A stretch of 18,148 nucleotides of DNA from Candidatus Saccharimonadota bacterium. GTDB taxonomy: Bacteria; Patescibacteriota; Saccharimonadia; Saccharimonadales; Saccharimonadaceae. The position numbers were made by a program, and so were the translations under genes. The stretch covers positions 1-18,148 of the forward strand of contig JAFOHW010000030.1 of the NCBI GenBank assembly GCA_017421685.1. The letters are read 5' to 3'. The notes under the pieces were generated by a model. The model searched no databases and had not been told where the DNA came from. It worked only from the letters and a program-made list of their open reading frames with translations. Of the stretch, positions 1 to 6,352 are shown in pieces; within the stretch, counting starts at the first letter, position 1; the number at the start of each line of letters is the position of its first letter.

Positions 1-99
1 ATCCTTCGCCGGAGGATTAGCTTCTACCGGAGAACTCGCCTGAGAAGTAGACGCATTTGTTACAGGCGTATTAACCGTATTACTAGCACCTTGTTCCAT
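1..99 (-). CDS. Partial hypothetical protein, N-terminal 33 residues
   Basis: An ATG at 97-99 (minus strand) is preceded by an AAAGGA Shine-Dalgarno sequence about 8-10 nt upstream, and the frame stays open to the window edge (33 codons). The visible peptide starts MEQGASNTVNTPVTN and is rich in Ser, Thr, Ala, Pro and Asn, with no hydrophobic signal sequence in the part seen. Such low-complexity N-termini occur on linker-bearing cytoplasmic or membrane proteins, but the family cannot be identified. A matching upstream promoter (see 130-158) supports that this is a real gene start. It is divergent from the gene at 253. Confidence 0.6.
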   Translation of the reverse strand, partial: MEQGASNTVNTPVTNASTSQASSPVEANPPAKD

Positions 100-129
100 C
101 AAGAATCCTTTCTAATTACTTATGCTTAG

Positions 130-158
130 ATTTTATCATAACCATCAATCTTCGTAAA
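130..158 (-). promoter_or_regulatory. Promoter for the leftmost minus-strand gene
   Basis: Reading the minus strand: -35 TTTACG (158-153), 17-nt spacer, extended -10 TGA-TAAAAT (138-130). The predicted start near 123 gives a leader of about 24 nt containing the ribosome binding site of the gene at 1-99. Motif match only. Confidence 0.5.
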
Positions 159-203
159 CATCATATCTTTTATATTTTTACCCTCGTATTTTGTTCACGC
201 TAA

Positions 204-212
204 TGGTAAAAT
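204..212 (+). promoter_or_regulatory. Extended -10 promoter for the gene at 253
   Basis: TGG-TAAAAT at 204-212. The predicted start near 219 leaves a ~33-nt leader containing the AGAAGGAAA ribosome binding site of the gene at 253. There is no good -35 (TTGTTC at 191-196 is too close). An almost identical block (ATGGTAAAATATAAA) lies in front of ftsH on the other strand. Confidence 0.5.
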
Positions 213-252
213 ATAAACATAAACTATATCATAATAGAACAGAAGGAAACTT

Positions 253-924
253 ATGTTTAATAAATCAGAAATCCCAAACAAAGGTGAAAGAGCAATAGGG
301 GGAAATAAAGGGTATATCGGAAGCGATGAAAATCTGAAAGATATCATGTCCGCCGAAGAGGAAGCCAAAGCAAAAGCGCGCGAACAAAGATTTGGTCGCA
401 CTGTTTTAGAAAAAGCCCCCAATTCAATTTCTGAATTATCGGAAATGCTACTTGATCTTGAAGAAAGAATAAATACCGTAGCAGAATTACCAGACCTCTC
501 AGAAGAAGGAAAACAACAAGTCAACATCCTTTTTGATAGATTAGAAGACTTAATCAACATGAGTGATCCTATGAAATTAAGACTACTTGTCACAGAAGGA
601 ATCGTAGATATAGAAAGAAACCTTAATAACATACTCATTACTCGGTCGTTAAATAAGGCGCCTAAACCAGATAATCCAGAAACTCCAGATCTACATTCTC
701 CAAGATGGACCGACGCATTCAGTAAAGAACCTCTGGTCACAGATGGCGGAATCAATGATGACTTTCTTGACGGAATGGATGAAGAAGAACCATCATCTAG
801 ACCAAGCAGCGAAGCAGTACTAAGCGTTTCTCCTGATGACCGCAATTTTCCTCAACAACCAGAAAACGGAGGAGGATTGCCAAACCTAGGAAAAACTGGA
901 GACAGTGACGACAACGACAAATAA
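253..924 (+). CDS. Acidic hypothetical protein, 223 aa, disordered C-terminus
   Basis: Not recognised. The ATG at 253 is preceded by AGAAGGAAACTT, a good ribosome binding site, and a promoter-like TGGTAAAAT lies 41 nt upstream. The protein has no membrane segment or signal peptide. Residues ~25-60 are charged and probably helical (SAEEEAKAKAREQRF). Residues ~60-130 form amphipathic Leu/Ile-rich helices with many Glu/Asp (ISELSEMLLDLEERI, VNILFDRLEDLIN). Residues ~135-223 are rich in Pro, Asp, Ser and Gly and look disordered, ending in a run of Asp/Asn. This suggests a cytoplasmic helical module with a flexible acidic tail. The gene is monocistronic and ends in a strong hairpin terminator shared with its convergent neighbour. 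Gene reality is well supported; function is unknown. Confidence 0.8.
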   Translation: MFNKSEIPNKGERAIGGNKGYIGSDENLKDIMSAEEEAKAKAREQRFGRTVLEKAPNSISELSEMLLDLEERINTVAELPDLSEEGKQQVNILFDRLEDLINMSDPMKLRLLVTEGIVDIERNLNNILITRSLNKAPKPDNPETPDLHSPRWTDAFSKEPLVTDGGINDDFLDGMDEEEPSSRPSSEAVLSVSPDDRNFPQQPENGGGLPNLGKTGDSDDNDK

Positions 925-942
925 AATCGCAAAATAAAAAAC

Positions 943-975
943 ACGGTCGCCCTATTTATAAGGCGACCGTTTTTT
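943..975. terminator. Bidirectional intrinsic terminator
   Basis: 9-bp perfect stem ACGGTCGCC (943-951) with GGCGACCGT (962-970) and a 10-nt loop, followed by a T run on the plus strand (970-975) and preceded by an A-rich tract (936-941) that serves as the T run on the minus strand. It lies between two convergent genes (stops at 924 and 983) and ends both. Confidence 0.9.
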
Positions 976-982
976 CTGGAAA

Positions 983-1684
983 CTAAAGAACATCCCCATT
1001 ATACCAAGACGGCATAATGGATGGGCGCAAACTTAAACCATTAGAAGTAAGCACCTTCTCTATCTGGTGAACTTCGTAAGTAGACAACCCGGGAATATCG
1101 CATAGCTCCTCTCTAGTCATACCAACTAGATCATTCATGTTGACCAGGTTATTCACTTCCAAAGTTTTCACGGTCCTAGAGTTCAAGACCCTCTGTCTTT
1201 TCGAACTACTTAGAATAGACGCCCCCTTCAAGCTAGGATCATACAAATCCCCAGCCAGTTCTCTCTTGTAAGCACTTCCGATAAGCAAATCGACGACTTG
1301 TCGAAGCGCCTCATCAATAGAGACATTGGAAATTTTACGTCTATCGATCCAAACCAGGTAAGTCTTGTGAAAAGGCTGATAGTATTTATCCGATTGCTTG
1401 ACGAAGTAAACTTCGTAATAGCTTTGCCCATATTTCGTAGTCCCAATACCGAGCTCAACAGCACCAGTATTGAAGCAATCAAGACGAAAGCTTATCGTCG
1501 CCATGTCATAACCGACGCGACGCAAGACGACCGGACTCGGGCAAGACCTCTCCTTCTTGAGAATTTTCAGCTTCTCCCCAGGACGAGAGAACTGAAGAAT
1601 CGAAGAAGAATCTCCCTCCCCGAAATTTTTTGTATTTCCATTGTTACGCGAAGGGTTATTCTCGAACTTAACGATATTGTTCAT
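983..1684 (-). CDS. Hypothetical protein with RNA polymerase alpha-CTD-like (helix-hairpin-helix) C-terminal domain
   Basis: 233 aa from the ATG at 1684. This start is chosen over an in-frame ATG 33 nt upstream because AAAGGGGGAATTAGT sits directly before it, a strong ribosome binding site, whereas the upstream ATG has none. Residues ~1-45 are Asn/Gly/Ser-rich and probably flexible. Residues ~55-150 form a mixed domain with aromatic beta-strand-like segments (YYEVYFVKQ, YLVWIDRR) that I do not recognise. Residues ~164-226 resemble the alpha-CTD of RNA polymerase: a helix with SRTVKTL, then NMNDLVGMTREELCDIPGLS, then EVHQIEKVLTSNGLSLRP, the family pattern being DLL..T..EL...PNLG..SL.EI...L...GLSLG. 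The protein lacks the alpha N-terminal assembly domain, so it is not RpoA. A DNA-binding or transcription-associated role is an inference. It is divergent from the ANL enzyme gene, with a consensus sigma-70-type promoter. Confidence 0.8.
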   Translation of the reverse strand: MNNIVKFENNPSRNNGNTKNFGEGDSSSILQFSRPGEKLKILKKERSCPSPVVLRRVGYDMATISFRLDCFNTGAVELGIGTTKYGQSYYEVYFVKQSDKYYQPFHKTYLVWIDRRKISNVSIDEALRQVVDLLIGSAYKRELAGDLYDPSLKGASILSSSKRQRVLNSRTVKTLEVNNLVNMNDLVGMTREELCDIPGLSTYEVHQIEKVLTSNGLSLRPSIMPSWYNGDVL

Positions 1685-1753
1685 ACTAATTCCCCCTTTT
1701 CCAAATCGAAAAGACATTAAAATACAAACGCCAAAAACCGGCTATTCCTCGTC

Positions 1754-1782
1754 ATTATACCACAGATTCCATTTTTTGTCAA
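1754..1782 (-). promoter_or_regulatory. Consensus sigma-70-type promoter of the alpha-CTD-like gene
   Basis: Minus strand: perfect -35 TTGACA (1782-1777), 17-nt spacer, perfect -10 TATAAT (1759-1754) with an upstream TGG making it an extended -10. Predicted start near 1747; leader of about 63 nt to the ATG at 1684. This is the best-matching promoter in the window. Confidence 0.8.
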
Positions 1783-1787
1783 GATGC

Positions 1788-1816
1788 TTGCTCTTTTATT
1801 TTTCGTGTGTTATAAT
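1788..1816 (+). promoter_or_regulatory. Promoter of the ANL ligase gene
   Basis: -35 TTGCTC (1788-1793), 17-nt spacer, extended -10 TGT-TATAAT (1808-1816). Predicted start near 1823; the ~21-nt leader holds GTGAGG upstream of the ATG at 1844. Its -35 lies 5 bp from the -35 of the divergent promoter, so the two units probably compete or share control. Confidence 0.75.
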
Positions 1817-1843
1817 CGAATCTATTTAAAAGTGAGGTAGTAT

Positions 1844-3562
1844 ATGCTCAAAATCAAGAACCAAAAGCGAGATCCTCTGGTCCCGCCCGTCAGTGTATCT
1901 GCGCTATTCAATTTATCAAGTTTCAGACATTGGGACGACGTCGTCGTAAACCAAAAAGAAATTGACTTTACCCGTCGCGAATTAAAACAAGACCAAAAAA
2001 CTCTTGCCAAAGCCTTCCTGCAATTAGGTATAAAAAAGGGAGATATCATTACTGTCGCAACTGGACGCAGTATGTATGAAAACATCCTTATTTTCCTCTC
2101 TGCTAATAGAATCGGCGCAATTGTATCTTTCCTGGATGAAAAAACTCCCCGTGAAACTCTAATTCACTATCTCGACGAATTTAAATCCCCATTATTAATC
2201 ACATATAAATTTAAAGATAAACGCATAAAGGAATTGAAGCGTGACGCTAAATCCGTAAAGCATGTCATTAATCTCGATGGAAAAACTGTTGACGAAGGTG
2301 GTCCCGACGATGAACAGCTCGAAGACATCGAAGTCTTTGCGCTCGACAGTTTTTGGCTCGGAAAACAAAACATTAAAGCCATCGCCGAACAATATCGTGG
2401 ACGTATCCCTAAAAATACTTTTTCCGCCAATAAAGAAGCTTTAATCTCCTTTACATCTGGCTCAACTTCCGGCCCAAAACCCATGGTCTTCACTAACAAA
2501 AACCTCATCGCTTCCGCAATTTATTCCAAAGTCGCAAGCAATGTTAAAATGTGGGACAAGGAACTACATTCCTGGATGAGTTATGTGAAATTTGATTGTC
2601 CATACGGATTAGTAGTTTCAGTTTTAGCCCCAATTTGCGGAGGCGGGGAAGTCATTTTAACTCCCGACATCGACGACACAAATCTCGACTACTATATTGG
2701 GAAAAATCCAAATACAATTTTCGGAATTCCGCCACTCCTTGAAGCATTACCTAGCTTAAAAGACGATACTGACATTAGCGATCTTAAAATGTTCGCTTCC
2801 GGAGGAGAACGTCTTGAAAAATCCGCTTCTCTATCCGCTCTAGAATTCTTTAAATCTCGCGGACTAAAAAATGTAAAGATAAGTAATGGCTACGGCGTCG
2901 GCGAAGCTTTAGGTCTTATCTCTACCGCCGTCGGGACAGCAGCTTATAACCCAGATTCCGTCGGACGCGTCCCAGCCGGAGCACACGTCATGGTCGTAGA
3001 CCCCGAAACCGGTGAAGAATTAGGATTCGGAAGAGCCGGCATGCTTTATGCTTCCGGAAAACACGTCCTTAACCGCTATTTTAATCGCCCAGAACTCGAT
3101 GAGGAAAAAATCCTAAAAATCCACGGTAAAAAATTCATCAAGACCGGAGACCTTGCCTACGTCTCGGAAACTGGATACATTACTCTGGTCGGAAGAGCAA
3201 CTTTCTTCATCAACAATCTCCCGGCAAAAATCTACTATGAAGTTGTTCGCGCCGCCATTTCAAAATCCGAGCTCGTTAAAAAATGTTATGTCGTAAAAGG
3301 ACCCGATAAAAAGCTAAAACTCGTTCCTTACGCCTTCGTCGTATTAAACGACAATATTCCAAAAAACAACCAAACCCGTCGCGAAATCGTCAAAAAAGCG
3401 ACTGAACCATTCAATCTCGGAAAGCGCCGTTTGGTCCTTAAAGCCTACGAAATCCCCAGAAAAGTTGTTTTCTTAGACGACCTCCCTCTAACTCGCGCCA
3501 ATAAAACCGACTTCCGTAAACTCGAAAAGATGGCTAAAGAACTTGGAGAAGGAGAGCAATAA
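1844..3562 (+). CDS. ANL-superfamily adenylate-forming enzyme (AMP-dependent acyl-CoA synthetase/ligase-like)
   Basis: 572 aa; GTGAGG ribosome binding site 7 nt before the ATG. ANL motifs are in order: P-loop SFTSGSTSGPKP (202-213), acyl-adenylate motif NGYGVGEALG (348-357, Glu354), TGD (434-436) in the hinge region, GRATFF (450-455) starting the C-terminal lid, and a final PLTRANKTDFRKL with Lys554 at the position of the catalytic lysine. By family knowledge it activates a carboxylate with ATP to an acyl-adenylate, then transfers it to CoA or a carrier. The segment after GR (INNLPAKIYYEV) is divergent from the usual K-x-x-G pattern, so the acceptor is uncertain. No thioesterase, carrier protein or fatty-acid gene is nearby, so the substrate (fatty acid, amino acid such as D-Ala, or other) cannot be assigned. 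It is monocistronic, and soluble as judged by the lack of membrane segments. Confidence 0.88.
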   Translation: MLKIKNQKRDPLVPPVSVSALFNLSSFRHWDDVVVNQKEIDFTRRELKQDQKTLAKAFLQLGIKKGDIITVATGRSMYENILIFLSANRIGAIVSFLDEKTPRETLIHYLDEFKSPLLITYKFKDKRIKELKRDAKSVKHVINLDGKTVDEGGPDDEQLEDIEVFALDSFWLGKQNIKAIAEQYRGRIPKNTFSANKEALISFTSGSTSGPKPMVFTNKNLIASAIYSKVASNVKMWDKELHSWMSYVKFDCPYGLVVSVLAPICGGGEVILTPDIDDTNLDYYIGKNPNTIFGIPPLLEALPSLKDDTDISDLKMFASGGERLEKSASLSALEFFKSRGLKNVKISNGYGVGEALGLISTAVGTAAYNPDSVGRVPAGAHVMVVDPETGEELGFGRAGMLYASGKHVLNRYFNRPELDEEKILKIHGKKFIKTGDLAYVSETGYITLVGRATFFINNLPAKIYYEVVRAAISKSELVKKCYVVKGPDKKLKLVPYAFVVLNDNIPKNNQTRREIVKKATEPFNLGKRRLVLKAYEIPRKVVFLDDLPLTRANKTDFRKLEKMAKELGEGEQ

Positions 3563-3580
3563 AACCAATTAGAGGTTTTA
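3560..3580. terminator. Possible weak bidirectional terminator between convergent genes
   Basis: Perfect 7-bp inverted repeat TAAAACC (3560-3566) and GGTTTTA (3574-3580) with a 7-nt loop, overlapping the stop codon of the ANL gene and lying just beyond the galU stop (3596). The stem is AT-rich and has no long T run, so termination would be weak. Confidence 0.35.
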
Positions 3581-3595
3581 GTAGTATAATGAGTT

Positions 3596-4426
3596 TTACC
3601 GCCTCCCTAATACTACATTATTCGCGTGAAGCCACCCCTCAACCGAACCTCCATCAAGGTATTCTCCCGTCGTCGGCGCAACTCTCATTATCCCCCCATT
3701 CTTTACAAAATCGTCGAACACATCCGTAATCATATACTCTTGATCGGCCGGACCAAAATCATTTTCATCTACATACTTAACAATTTTTTGTAATATTTCT
3801 GGCGTTAAAATATATTTCGAAACATTAATCATGTTAGATGGCGCTTCTTCCGGCTTAGGCGTATCCACTACGCCAACAAGATTACCATCATTAACTTCGA
3901 GTACTCCATATCTCTCTACTCGCTCAATCGGAACTTCTACTCCTAAAATCGCTGCCTCTTTTCCACCCGACGCCTTAATCAGCGACTCCGCCGCCGACTC
4001 TCCATTAGGATTCCAAATAAAATCATCGCCCATAAAAACTAAAACCGGCTCATCAATCTTATATTCTTCGACTACCATCGCAATCGGCACCGCCGTCCCA
4101 TATTTCCCCGAAGGGTCTTGCGTCGTATAATGAATCGTTACATCATCCGGCAAAGTCTTCGCTAACTCTAAACCCTTCGTCTTTCCTCTCTCGGTTAAAT
4201 ACTGATTTAAGGCTAAATTATCCCGATAAAACTCGCGCACCTGACAAGGCTCCGCATTTGATATTACCATATAAATATCTTTGACCCCCGCCTTTATCAG
4301 TTCTTGAACCGAATAATCAACCAGTGGCCGATTCCCAACCGGTAGCATAGACTTTTCAATTATTTTTGTAATCGGCAATCGCCTGGTCCCCCAGCCTGCG
4401 ACTGGAATAATAGCTTTAGTTATCAT
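3596..4426 (-). CDS. galU: UTP--glucose-1-phosphate uridylyltransferase
   Basis: 276 aa, close to the usual ~290-300 of the family. The N-terminal nucleotide-binding signature is intact: AIIPVAGWGTRRLPITK (5-21), with EKSMLPVGNRPLVDY (24-38) carrying the conserved Lys25. MGDDFIW (133-139) supplies the metal-binding aspartate. Family knowledge: it makes UDP-glucose from UTP and glucose-1-phosphate in the cytoplasm, feeding cell-surface glycans and glycolipids. It starts 10 nt after the gpmI stop codon, with an AGGG ribosome binding site, so the two are probably co-transcribed; an extra extended -10 (TGTTATAAT) in the junction could allow separate expression. Closely related nucleotidyltransferases for other sugars cannot be fully excluded from sequence alone, but the spacing of motifs fits GalU best. 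Confidence 0.9.
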   Translation of the reverse strand: MITKAIIPVAGWGTRRLPITKIIEKSMLPVGNRPLVDYSVQELIKAGVKDIYMVISNAEPCQVREFYRDNLALNQYLTERGKTKGLELAKTLPDDVTIHYTTQDPSGKYGTAVPIAMVVEEYKIDEPVLVFMGDDFIWNPNGESAAESLIKASGGKEAAILGVEVPIERVERYGVLEVNDGNLVGVVDTPKPEEAPSNMINVSKYILTPEILQKIVKYVDENDFGPADQEYMITDVFDDFVKNGGIMRVAPTTGEYLDGGSVEGWLHANNVVLGRR

Positions 4427-4435
4427 AATGCCCTA

Positions 4436-4444
4436 ATTATAACA
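4436..4444 (-). promoter_or_regulatory. Possible internal extended -10 for galU
   Basis: TGT-TATAAT on the minus strand at 4444-4436, overlapping the gpmI stop codon and 10 nt before the galU ATG. No -35 match is seen (GGATGA at 17-nt spacing). The sequence GTGTTATAAT is the same as in the -10 region of the ANL gene. If active it would give an almost leaderless galU transcript. Confidence 0.3.
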
Positions 4445-6086
4445 CAGTTATCAACGACTCATCCCAAGATTCAGGGTAATCGTTTTGCCCTAGCAACACT
4501 GCTATCGTAGAAGCAAGGTTAGAAAGCCCAGGATTCGCTATATTCGTGAGAGCGTATTTATACCTATTCTTAGTACTGTCATATATAATAAACGGAACTT
4601 TATTTGTCGTATGAGAAGTTTTTTTCTTTCCTTCCTGGTCAATCAGCTCTTCCGCATTACCATGATCGGCCACGATAAGCAAAACTCCCCCCGCTTGCTT
4701 TACCGCCTCCCCTAATCTAGCTAGACTGAAATCAATCGCCTCCATCGCCATGACCGTCGCTCGCATATCCGCCGTATGCCCAACCATATCTCCGCCCGGA
4801 TAATTAATCCGAATAAACTTATATTTATCAAGATTACGTATCACTTCATCGGTAATTTCTGCCGATTTCATCCAAGGTCTTGTTTCGAATGGTTCCGTGT
4901 CAGAAGCAATTTCAACGAACTCCTCCCCCTTTGCTTTATCATAACTGTTGCCATTAAAATAATAAGTGATATGACCAAATTTAACTGTTTCCGAAACCGC
5001 CAATTCCGAAATTCCTCGCTCTCCCAAAAACTGATTCAGAGTTTCATGAATTTCAACCGGCGGAATTAACCGATGCTCCGGAACATGCGTATCTGAATTA
5101 TACTCTGTCATCCCTACAAAATAAACATCATTCGGCGTATAATCCCCCCGATTGAAATACGGAAAATCCCAATACGTAAACGCCATCGAAATCTCAATTG
5201 CCCGATCAGCCCGAAAATCAAAATAGACTAAACTATCTCCCTTCTCGACTTTCCCAACCGGCCGCTCTTCATCATCAACAATCACAAACGCTGGCAAATC
5301 CTGGTCCTGTATTTTAGGATCATTTCTTCGGATAACCGAAATTCCTTCCTCAGCCGACTTAAAATAGTAATTCGCCTCGCCTAAAACCATCATTTTCCAA
5401 CCTCGTTCAACAACTCCCCAATCGTTCTCATATCTATCCGCTACTGTCGTCATCCTCCCTCCGCCTGAAGCAATTCGAATATCCGCGTCGACAAATTTCT
5501 TTACGAACTCCTCAAATCTCTGGATGAATTTTGGTTCAGATTGCGGAGGAACATCTCTCCCATCAAAAATCGCATGAACCCGAATTCGGCGCACCCCTTC
5601 ATTATATGCCTGCTCTATCATTCTCTCCAGGTGCGAAATGTGACTATGGACCCCCCCGTCAGAAAAAATCCCTGCGAAATGTAGAGTCGCAGGTCCTATC
5701 TTTCCATTATACCATACATCTTCAGAATTGTCAAATTCACCTCTGTTTTCGTTCTCGGCCAAAACTCTCGTTATCGCCCCCTTCCCAGACTCAGATTTAA
5801 AAATCTCTCCGGTTTCTAAAGCTTCTTCGACTCTCGAAAGACCCTGTTTTATAACTCGTCCAGCCCCCATTGTATTATGTCCAACTTCCGAATTTCCCAT
5901 CTGACCCGCTAGAAGCCCAACCGCCTCTCCCGAAGCCTCTAAGGCTACTCTCGGATAATTTCTAGAAATCTTCCCTAAAAAGGAAGTTCGCGCTTTTGAA
6001 ACCGCATTTCCCGGCCCATCAACCGCCAGCCCCACTCCATCCAAGACTGCCAAAACTATCGGCCCATCAAACGATAATTTATCCAT
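4437..6086 (-). CDS. gpmI: 2,3-bisphosphoglycerate-independent phosphoglycerate mutase
   Basis: 549 aa, somewhat longer than the usual ~510. Alkaline-phosphatase-fold metal sites are all present: VLDG (Asp16), GNSEVGH (65-71 area) with the phospho-acceptor serine Ser66, HAIFDGRDVPP (171-181), GGRMTTVADRY (209-219), FRADR (291-295), GGDMVGH (431-437), ADHGNAEE (473-480) and TSHTTNKVPF (490-499). Family knowledge: it interconverts 3- and 2-phosphoglycerate using two Mn ions, in lower glycolysis. Part of the extra length is an acidic/Asn-rich insertion around residues 108-131 before the FSDGGVHSH segment. It is first in an operon with galU. The start is fixed by the family N-terminus, yet a TATAAT box ends only 6 nt before the ATG, so the mRNA may be leaderless (see findings). 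Confidence 0.95.
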   Translation of the reverse strand: MDKLSFDGPIVLAVLDGVGLAVDGPGNAVSKARTSFLGKISRNYPRVALEASGEAVGLLAGQMGNSEVGHNTMGAGRVIKQGLSRVEEALETGEIFKSESGKGAITRVLAENENRGEFDNSEDVWYNGKIGPATLHFAGIFSDGGVHSHISHLERMIEQAYNEGVRRIRVHAIFDGRDVPPQSEPKFIQRFEEFVKKFVDADIRIASGGGRMTTVADRYENDWGVVERGWKMMVLGEANYYFKSAEEGISVIRRNDPKIQDQDLPAFVIVDDEERPVGKVEKGDSLVYFDFRADRAIEISMAFTYWDFPYFNRGDYTPNDVYFVGMTEYNSDTHVPEHRLIPPVEIHETLNQFLGERGISELAVSETVKFGHITYYFNGNSYDKAKGEEFVEIASDTEPFETRPWMKSAEITDEVIRNLDKYKFIRINYPGGDMVGHTADMRATVMAMEAIDFSLARLGEAVKQAGGVLLIVADHGNAEELIDQEGKKKTSHTTNKVPFIIYDSTKNRYKYALTNIANPGLSNLASTIAVLLGQNDYPESWDESLITVL

Positions 6087-6092
6087 AACCTT

Positions 6093-6101
6093 ATTATATC
6101 A
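6093..6101 (-). promoter_or_regulatory. Extended -10 promoter of gpmI-galU
   Basis: TGA-TATAAT on the minus strand (6101-6093), no -35 match at 16-18 nt. The expected transcription start falls at about 6086-6087, the A of the gpmI start codon. Confidence 0.5.
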
Positions 6102-6141
6102 CACTTTATAAGCTTTATTTTCCCGACGAAATAATCAGTTA

Positions 6142-6303
6142 TTTGAATTGTTTATTTGAATTTTGCTACATGTAAAATTACCAAATAAAAATAAAAATCT
6201 TACGGACCGAAGCATGTCCGTCCCATGCGAGAGGTCCGACTAAGATTTTTATTTTTATTATGCCGTAATTTTACCGTAGCTAAATTTAAATAAATAATTC
6301 AAA
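6142..6303. repeat. Long imperfect inverted repeat (foldback element, ~75-nt arms)
   Basis: Nested arms pair almost throughout: TTTGAATT at the left end (6142-6149) with AATTCAAA at the right end (6296-6303); GCTAC (6165-6169) with GTAGC (6276-6280); GTAAAATTAC (6172-6181) with GTAATTTTAC (6265-6274); a 19-nt A-rich tract 6184-6202 with its T-rich complement 6241-6259; CGGACC (6203-6208) with GGTCCG (6233-6238); GCATG (6212-6216) with CATGC (6224-6228); apical loop TCCGTCC. It fills most of the 266-bp gap between gpmI and the transporter gene and contains no gene. The inner GC hairpin followed by T-rich sequence on both strands could also terminate transcription. It has MITE-like geometry but no target-site duplication was seen. 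Confidence 0.9.
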
Positions 6304-6337
6304 AAAACGGTTCGCCGAACCTAATCCGACGAACCGT
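6301..6337 (-). terminator. Intrinsic terminator of the arcBA-arcD operon
   Basis: On the minus strand, stem ACGGTTCG (6337-6330) with CGAACCGT (6314-6307), then seven T (6307-6301). It lies 16-50 nt after the transporter stop codon. An alternative shorter stem GGTTCG-C-CGAACC exists at 6309-6321. The T run merges into the end of the inverted repeat. Confidence 0.85.
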
Positions 6338-6352
6338 AAAACCGTATTGGTT

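Noticed and set aside
195..845. 216-codon open frame on the minus strand opposite the acidic hypothetical gene
   Set aside because: No ribosome binding site or promoter, Ser/Leu-rich composition typical of an antisense shadow; the plus-strand gene has a ribosome site, promoter and terminator.
1298..1720. 140-codon plus-strand open frame opposite the alpha-CTD-like gene
   Set aside because: No ribosome binding site, composition of an antisense frame; the minus-strand gene has a recognisable domain and a consensus promoter.
6142..6303. Riboswitch for the gpmI operon
   Set aside because: The structure is a simple long palindrome, not a branched aptamer, and the gpmI -10 element lies downstream of it, so it would not be in the gpmI leader.
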